DNA of 64,000 nucleotides from Nicotiana tabacum (lineage: Eukaryota > Streptophyta > Magnoliopsida > Solanales > Solanaceae), in contig NC_134084.1 in assembly GCF_000715075.1 (NCBI RefSeq), positions 98,870,411-98,934,410 on the forward strand, given 5' to 3'. Made by a program: the position numbers and the translations under genes. Position 1 is the stretch's first letter. Every line of letters begins with the position of its first letter. Below the pieces are notes generated by a model. The model had not been told where the DNA came from, made no database searches, and saw nothing but the letters and a program-made list of their open reading frames with translations. Shown here in pieces: positions 58,062 through 64,000 of this stretch.

Positions 58062-58070
58062 TATATAAGG
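58062..58070 (+). promoter_or_regulatory. Upstream LTR TATA box in Ogre-C
   Basis: TATATAAGG is followed 25-60 nt later by a C-rich leader (CCTACCCTGCCCCCTATCC). The position corresponds to the TATAAAAGG of Ogre-B (34410) relative to the LTR start, and may be the main promoter. Confidence 0.4.
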
Positions 58071-59393
58071 CCATAATCCTACCCTGCCCCCTATCCGAAC
58101 CCCAGCCTTCGTCTTCAACCTCATCCCCTTCAAACCCTAGAGCCGCCCTTGTATCCCCCACCATGAAAACCGGCGGCATGAACGCCGGTGACCTCGCCAT
58201 GAACACCATAGAACCCCCTCACCACCCTGAACATAGACCTGTTAACCGTTTGGTTCGAATCACCCCCCAGATCCTCGAATCTTCATTTGAAGATTCGAGT
58301 CAAAACTCGATCTACACCAAACAACCCCAGCTTCATACCAGACACTCCCCGGACCTTCCTCGTGACCAAACCATACTTGGTTTGGTCCGAATCTAACCAG
58401 GGAAGCACGAATATTAGATCTGAGTTTTGAAACCACAAGGTCCCTCGTCACTGGTTCAAACCGGTTCAAACCAAAGAGGTTAAGGTCTGATGGACTTTAA
58501 TCAAAGTGTTTCTCATTTGAGAAACACTTCGATTAAAGCCCGTTCAGCCTTAAGAAAGTTGTCCGAGTCCGAGTTCGAGGTTTTGATTTTTCAAGATTTA
58601 AGGTGAGTTTCTTTCTCTTCTTTATTTGTTTTGGCCCATTTGATTGCGTTAAAGTCTGTTCATGCTTTGATTTTGTGTCTTTGAATTTTGTCAACTGTGC
58701 CCCGTCCATTTGCCTGAACTTCTGTTTGTTTGAATAAGTCTTTCCATTTGCTCTGATAATGTATATAAATGTTGTGCAAGTAGCGGATTTTCAAGTTTGG
58801 ACTGACTAATGACTCCTCGAGTGTATTTCTGCTTAGTCAGTATAATTCGAACCATGTTTAAATGTCTGATTTTTGGCTACGATTGTGTATGTTAATGCTA
58901 ATATAGTCGAGTCGACATGTGTCGTCAATTAGTTTTCAACTGTCTGAACAAAGTAAATCGATTTGCTTCTGATGAATATTTTCCTTGAGCCAATTAAGAA
59001 CCAGTTTTTGCTTACTTATAGATTGTTTGAATTGATCAGTTAATGTAAAAAGGATTGTTTATGTTTAAATTCTGAATTGGAAGGCATGTGCACTCGTGCA
59101 CAGCATGTGCATTGGTGCACCTCATGTGCCTTGTGCACAGCCTGTTTTTCTGCTTAAGAAGGCTTTTAAGTTTTAAACAATTTGACAGCATATGCTGTCA
59201 GACATATTCTACTGCCCATACCTTGCTTTAAGTTTAAAAAAGTATTAAACCTTTTAAAAGTAAGTCTGTCAGGGAATGTTGATGGAGGTTATATACTTAA
59301 ATAACTAATTGGGATCTGAAAAGGTAAAAGACACATGGGAGGGGTACTGTGACATTTGGAAAACAGGCTGTTAAAAGAGATGGTGTTGAGGCT

Positions 59394-59402
59394 TATAAAA
59401 GG
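59394..59402 (+). promoter_or_regulatory. Downstream LTR TATA box in Ogre-C
   Basis: TATAAAAGG follows GGCT and precedes a purine-rich stretch. It corresponds to the box at 8680 in Ogre-A. Confidence 0.4.
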
Positions 59403-61335
59403 AGACAGAATTGGGCAGGAGAAGGAGGGCATTAGGAGATAGACATAAAAAAGGGGATAGAATCAGAGGAGAGGGAGGATCAGACCTGAAAAAGAAAACA
59501 TACACACACAGTGAGGGGATTGGGAACCTTAAGAGCTGAAAAGGAAAAACAAAAACACAGATAGAGAGAGGTTAAGGGATAAAAGCTATACAACCAACAA
59601 TCAGAAACTTTTTCCTCCTATCATTATTGGTTTTCAGTTGTTCAACTGGTTCAGATCAAATTCTGATCCTTATGAAATTCCAGTTGTGTCCTTTAGTCGA
59701 GTGTTTTCATTGGTTTACTACTGGTTTGGTCTGTCTGGAGTTCTGATTCTACTCCACTGGGTGTTGCTGTTATTTGGCTATCGATTTCTATTGGCCATAG
59801 TTGCATTTCTGCACTCGAGCCTGTTCTTGCTGCTGCTATTTTGCTCACTATTGTTGCTGCATTTCTGTCCTGCTGCTACTGCTATTCTGCTTCCTGCTGT
59901 TGCTGATTTCCCTATCTTCTTCCTCTTCTCTTTGGCATTTTCAGCTTGTTTCCAGGTACACATCTCAAGTCTCACATTGGTGTAGCTGAATGTAACATTG
60001 AAAAAGCATGAATAGAAAGATTTGAAGGAGTTATAATCACCCGTTTACTGACTGCCTTTTCATAAATGTTGTTAAGTTTATGTAAATTGTAGTTTATAGC
60101 TGATAGAGAATACATTATTAAGTTTGTACTTGTTGATTTGAACTGTGGTGTTCGATTCGTTTATTGGCATACAGAATGTGAATGGAACTCTTGGAATGTG
60201 AAATTATTTAATGTGATTGTTAAAAATTAAAATTCACTCCTTCAGCATGTATTGAATAAGTAAGGGCAAATGGCTATTAAAATAATGTGGTTTTGAACTG
60301 CCCGGTCTTCGATTTCTTTAGGCCTTTACAGGATTAGTTTTTATCGGCAGTATTCTTCAATAAGGAATCCTATTAACCCTGTTTAAGCAAGTTAATCTAA
60401 TTTTTGACCTAAAGATATTTGTTCGGATTAAGTGTCGTATTTCATCAGAATAAGCGGATTTTTCTCTGTCAAACTAAAGCAATTTTCCATTGAAAAGTAG
60501 TGTTTTCTCTACTTTGTAAATAGTTAATCAGGTATTGGTAAGGATCCGGATTAGGCAAAAGTATATAGTTAAATTAGCATGTATCTTTTCTTCTAGTTTA
60601 GAGACAAATGCATTAGAAATGTAGCCACTTTAGGACGTCCTCTCTAAAATAGAGATGAGCCTCGCCGAATAAAGATGCAAAATTGCGGGGCCCTCAATAA
60701 ATAACCATGATAATTATCTAGAATTCAGGATAGGCCATTTAATAAATTTCATGGCCTTCTACAAAATAATAACGCGTTAGACTCTTTAGGCGCGGCTTAA
60801 TTAAATCATATTCTTAAATTCGGGTGCACATTGATGTGACCCAAATCCGAATCTCAATGAAGTTCAAATGTGTCGACGATCACGGGTGCATTGATTGTGA
60901 CGTGATTCGAGACGCATTTTCACGACGTTGCAATTCTATAAAAATAAATGATAATGATAAAAGCGGTTTAAACTTAATAAAAGCACATAAGTCACAACAT
61001 GTATTTAAATCAGATATTTAGCCATTATAACAATTTAAGCGACCGTGCTAGAACCACGGGATTCGAGGGTGCCTAACACCTTCCCTCGGGTCAACAGAAT
61101 TCCTTACTTAGAATTTCTGGTTCGCAGACTTCATTTGGAAAAGTCGAAAATTTCCTCGATTTGGGATTCAAGATAAACCGGTGACTTGGGACACCAAAAG
61201 CCAAACCTTTCCCAAGTGGCGACTCTGAATTAAATAAATAATCTCATTTCGAATATTGTCACTTAAATTGGAAAAACTCCACCCGCGTATCTAACCCTTC
61301 GGGGCGGGGCGCGCAAAAAGGAGGTGTGACAGCTC

Positions 61336-61353
61336 TGGCGACTCTGCTGGGGA
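61336..61353 (+). other. Ogre-C primer binding site
   Basis: TGGCGACTCTGCTGGGGA lies 4 nt inside the LTR end. It is the intact version of the PBS seen in Ogre-A and Ogre-B and of the tRNA-Arg type reported for Ogre. Confidence 0.75.
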
Positions 61354-62673
61354 GATTCCCAGAACCGCTGGTTCAGGGTTCAAGAATTCGAGCTTAGAAT
61401 AATTGTTATATTTGGCTTTATTATCTGATCTTTATTACATGTTTTTGCGTAACGTGCTAAATGTTGTCTTTTACCGCTTTGATATTATCTGAACTGTATA
61501 TAAACTGTGCCGAAACCTTTCTCTTCTTACTTCCGGGGAGAAGCTCGCTGGTCGGGACTCCCTATTCTGTTAATGTCAATACCTAAAATAAGAAAGAGGA
61601 CGGACAAGTTACAAAGCCGGACGATCTCGCGGGTCCCCGGTACGTAGCCCCCTCCTCGACTCGAGTTGTCCGCTCGGGTGCACAGTCTAGAACAAATACC
61701 CAGGTTACGAACCTAGAATAAACTTGACTTCATGCCGGATCCCTAGTAGGAACGCTTATCTGCATCATGTTGCATTTGACTTAGGGGACTCAACACAGGG
61801 GTTGGGTCCGTCTAGGACATGCAGCCTGAAACGAAAAAGACCACCCTGGTGCATCCTATTTGTGTAGTGCATTTATTTGCTTCGGTTCCGCATGTCGACC
61901 GGTTCCTAAAAAGGGGAAAATAGCAGCGTAGGGGAGATAATTACTTATTTTTGGAAAATAAAACCAATGTCCAAGTAGTGTCAAAACCTCGCCGGAATTT
62001 TTTTTTCTAAAAAAAAAAAAAAAAAAATTGAGTGTTATTAAAAAAAAAATAAAAAAAAAATTTCTTTTATCACTTTCAAAATCAAAAAAAAGAAAAAGTA
62101 TTTATTTTAAAAGTAAAAAAAATGGAAAATCCATAATTCAAAAAGTGTGTTGTTTCTTTTGTAGTACCCCTTTTATAAATTCAGACTAATGGTCCAAATA
62201 TTGCAAAAAAAAAATATTTTTTCTTTAGCCTTTATCTTTTTTCAAAATAATAATACTTATTCTTGATTTCTAGGTTTTCTCTATTCATGATATGCTCGAA
62301 CTACGCCGGTTTGATTCACACCGGATGTGAGATACGTAGGCAACCCTCGTCGGGTTCAACCCCATTTTTCTAAATAGCCAAAAATCAGTAAATAAATAAA
62401 TAAAAGATGTGTCAAATTTTTAAAAGAGTCGTAAATAAGTCAGGTGACGTTGTTTTATCATAAATAGCCGAATGTTCCCGAAAGGGACGCCGGAAGGTTG
62501 ACTTTGCATAAATAGCCACCTTTGGGTCTTGTTTAGCATTTTTGTCCAGTTGACCCGCACATAAACTCTTCATCCCCGAAGTGTTTAAAGGCCGTGTTCA
62601 AAACTTGATCCCCTCTGTTTAAAATATTTTGAGTCAAGTCGTTTTGTTAAAATCACCTTAATAAATGTGCAGG
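61354..62673 (+). other. Ogre-C leader with conserved block and motif M7
   Basis: The conserved block 61510-61860 matches Ogre-A and Ogre-B. An A-run region (61990-62250) is followed by the clearest structured motif, M7 (62298-62360): CTACG/CGTAG outer stem, CCGG/CCGG inner stem, and an AACCC/GGGTT hairpin. The ORF1 start is 373 nt downstream of the motif. Confidence 0.65.
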
Positions 62674-64000
62674 ATGAGCACGATGCAAAATGAACATTTT
62701 TCAATAATGACCAAAATCCCTGTCAAGTTACGGCTATGGTGGAATGATCTAGGTGTGGAAGGACAAAATGAGGTTAAGAAATATCTGAAAGGTCTTGTGG
62801 GTCTGTTGGAAGTCCAGCCCCGGGGAGATATCATAAGAGCTTTGATTACCTATTGGGACCCGGCGCACAATGTTTTCCATTTCTCTGATTTTGAACTCAC
62901 CCCGACCTTGGAAGAAATGGCCGGATACATCGGGAATACTGAGCTTCCCTTGAGGGAAAAATACTTGGTCGCCCCAAGAGTCGTCACGGTACATCGGTTC
63001 CTGGATTCATTAAAAATACCTAGAACAGTCCACAACCCGGATCTAGCAGCCGGATTCTGTACTCCATGCTTCATATATGATAGGTACGGTCACGAGGGGG
63101 GATTCAATAATCCAATCAACAAACTGTGCAGCAAAGGAGTTCGTCAGAAGTGGGACAAGCACAGACGGGTAGCGTTCATGATAATGTTCCTGGGTCTTCT
63201 GGTATTTCCGAGGAAAGATGGAAACATTGATTTGAAGATATCTGGGGTCGTCAGCACTTTACTCACGCAAAGTGACAGTACTCTCGCGCCTATGGTGGTA
63301 TCCGACATCTGTCGAGCTCTCACAGCTTGTAAAGCTGGGGGAAGTTTCTTCGAAGGTTGTAATTTGCTCTTACAGATATGGATGACCGAGCACCTCTGCC
63401 ATCATTCCGAGATTTTGGGCCATGGTTCCCCGGAAAAGACCCGCATAGAAGAATCTTACACGAGAACCAAAGAGGTCATTTGGCCCAAAGGAGTTCTGGC
63501 ATGGACCTCGTTCTTGCAAACTCTTACTGCTAGCCAAATACAATGGACGTTGGAATGGTTGCCTGTTGATGAGATCTTATATATGTCTGCAGCTAAAACT
63601 CATTTCTTACTGATGGGGCTTAAGAGCATTCAACCTTACGCACCCTGCCGAGTTTTAAGACAGTTCGGCAGATGCCAGACAGTACCTCATGAGGAAGACC
63701 TAAGCACTCAAGCAGTTGAGATAAGTCCTAACGGACAGTTCCCAGAAGCAAAGATTCGCCAAATCTGGAATGAGGGTCAATGTTTGAAATCAGATACTTG
63801 CGTGCGGGATCGAGCCAAGGGAGAAACGGCGCCAGGTTACCTTGCATGGTATAGAAGGGAACTCAAGCATGAAAGGCTAGCTAAGAGACCCCACATCCGG
63901 GATTTCACCGAGTCATCGCACAAGCATTGGGATTGGTTAGCAAAGGAAAGAGGTTATTGTGCCGAAATCAGCAGATTAAAGCAACAAGTAGAAGGCATGA
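62674..64000 (+). CDS. Ogre-C ORF1, intact frame, C-terminus beyond window
   Basis: The ATG at 62674 opens a frame without stops to the window end (442 codons). It starts MSTMQNEHFS and aligns throughout with the broken ORF1 of Ogre-A, whose start sits at the same place after GTGCAGG. Landmarks are LRLWWNDL (about residue 19), YWDPAHNVFHFSDFELTP (about 65-82), YLVAPR (about 103), FLGLLVFPRKDGNI, LLLQIWMTEHLCHH, SIQPYAPCRVLRQFGRC and, near the edge, HWDWLAKERGYCAEISRLK, the start of a coiled coil. The WDP..FSDFELTPTLEE core resembles DUF7745. It encodes neither gag nor pol domains; this extra ORF before gag is characteristic of Ogre and its role is unknown. Selection on it is suggested by conservation across copies but not tested. 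Confidence 0.8.
   Translation, partial: MSTMQNEHFSIMTKIPVKLRLWWNDLGVEGQNEVKKYLKGLVGLLEVQPRGDIIRALITYWDPAHNVFHFSDFELTPTLEEMAGYIGNTELPLREKYLVAPRVVTVHRFLDSLKIPRTVHNPDLAAGFCTPCFIYDRYGHEGGFNNPINKLCSKGVRQKWDKHRRVAFMIMFLGLLVFPRKDGNIDLKISGVVSTLLTQSDSTLAPMVVSDICRALTACKAGGSFFEGCNLLLQIWMTEHLCHHSEILGHGSPEKTRIEESYTRTKEVIWPKGVLAWTSFLQTLTASQIQWTLEWLPVDEILYMSAAKTHFLLMGLKSIQPYAPCRVLRQFGRCQTVPHEEDLSTQAVEISPNGQFPEAKIRQIWNEGQCLKSDTCVRDRAKGETAPGYLAWYRRELKHERLAKRPHIRDFTESSHKHWDWLAKERGYCAEISRLKQQVEGM

Larger units (their letters stand above)
57320..61331 (+). repeat. Ogre-C 5' LTR (4,012 bp)
   Basis: Begins TGTGAGCACGTGATTTTTG and ends GTGTGACA. Candidate TATA boxes are at 58062-58070 (TATATAAGG) and 59394-59402 (TATAAAAGG). 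An A/T-only stretch lies at about 57680-57735. A Leu/Phe-rich open frame at 59638-59985 is not conserved in the other LTRs and is not called. Confidence 0.85.
57320..64000 (+). mobile_element. Ogre-C: 5' part of an Ogre element, running off the window
   Basis: 5' LTR 57320-61331, PBS, leader (61354-62673) with the conserved block and motif M7, and ORF1 open to the window end. It is the best-preserved Ogre copy here. Gag, pol and 3' LTR lie beyond the right edge. Only the left target flank is visible, so the duplication cannot be checked. Confidence 0.85.

Noticed and set aside
59638..59985. Hydrophobic 115-codon frame in the Ogre-C LTR, possible membrane protein
   Set aside because: It lies in T/C-rich LTR sequence and is not conserved in the other Ogre LTRs.

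Overview
This is a plant nuclear window, most likely from a Solanaceae species (Nicotiana-like is my best guess). The support is a GT-AG-spliced housekeeping gene with small introns, a Solanaceae-type SINE, and very long Ogre/Tat-lineage Ty3/gypsy retrotransposons filling about 57 of the 64 kb. I see no bacterial, organellar or CRISPR sequence.

Layout. (1) 25-3901, minus strand: CTU2, the cytoplasmic tRNA 2-thiolation subunit. It is the only ordinary host gene, with six exons in the window and the last exon(s) beyond the left edge. (2) 4065-6860: intergenic DNA with a terminal-inverted-repeat element rich in CTTCAGC/GCTGAAG hairpins, a 40-bp tandem repeat, a tRNA-like relic and a duplicated segment of about 0.4 kb. 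(3) 6861-30783: Ogre-A, a complete but dead 23.9-kb Ogre element with ~4-kb LTRs. It has decayed ORF1, gag-protease and RT-RNase H, no integrase, and a 5.3-kb tandem array in its 3' region. It sits inside an older repeat, which itself abuts a broken DUF1985-type gene (30832-32080, minus). (4) 32374-33991: LTR, PBS and 5' half of gag of another gypsy element (F), cut by Ogre-B. (5) 33992-56530: Ogre-B, which has lost ORF1 and pol, keeps a decayed gag, and carries a 48-bp tandem array. Its 5' LTR is split by element E (34644-45282, minus strand, TSD ATTAC), a younger Tat-type element. E carries gag-PR-RT-RH-INT and a spliced antisense gene on the opposite strand. (6) 56531-57319: microsatellite, a small inverted repeat and a second copy of the CTTCAGC element. 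(7) 57320-64000: Ogre-C, with 5' LTR, PBS, leader and an ORF1 that is open to the right edge.

Working together: the three Ogre copies share LTR ends (TGTGAGC or similar to GTGTGACA), a PBS of the TGGCGACTCTGCTGGGGA type, a conserved leader block, and a recurrent structured motif (GAACTACG to GATACGTAGGCAACC). Copies of this motif lie about 370-460 nt upstream of ORF1 and of gag, and further copies lie near the 3' ends. Comparing copies shows apparent compensatory changes in its 3' hairpin, making it the best candidate for an undescribed functional RNA element here. By nesting order, F is older than Ogre-B and Ogre-B is older than E.

Limits: homology calls rest on recognising family motifs in translations. 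Alignments, divergence counts and structures were done by eye.
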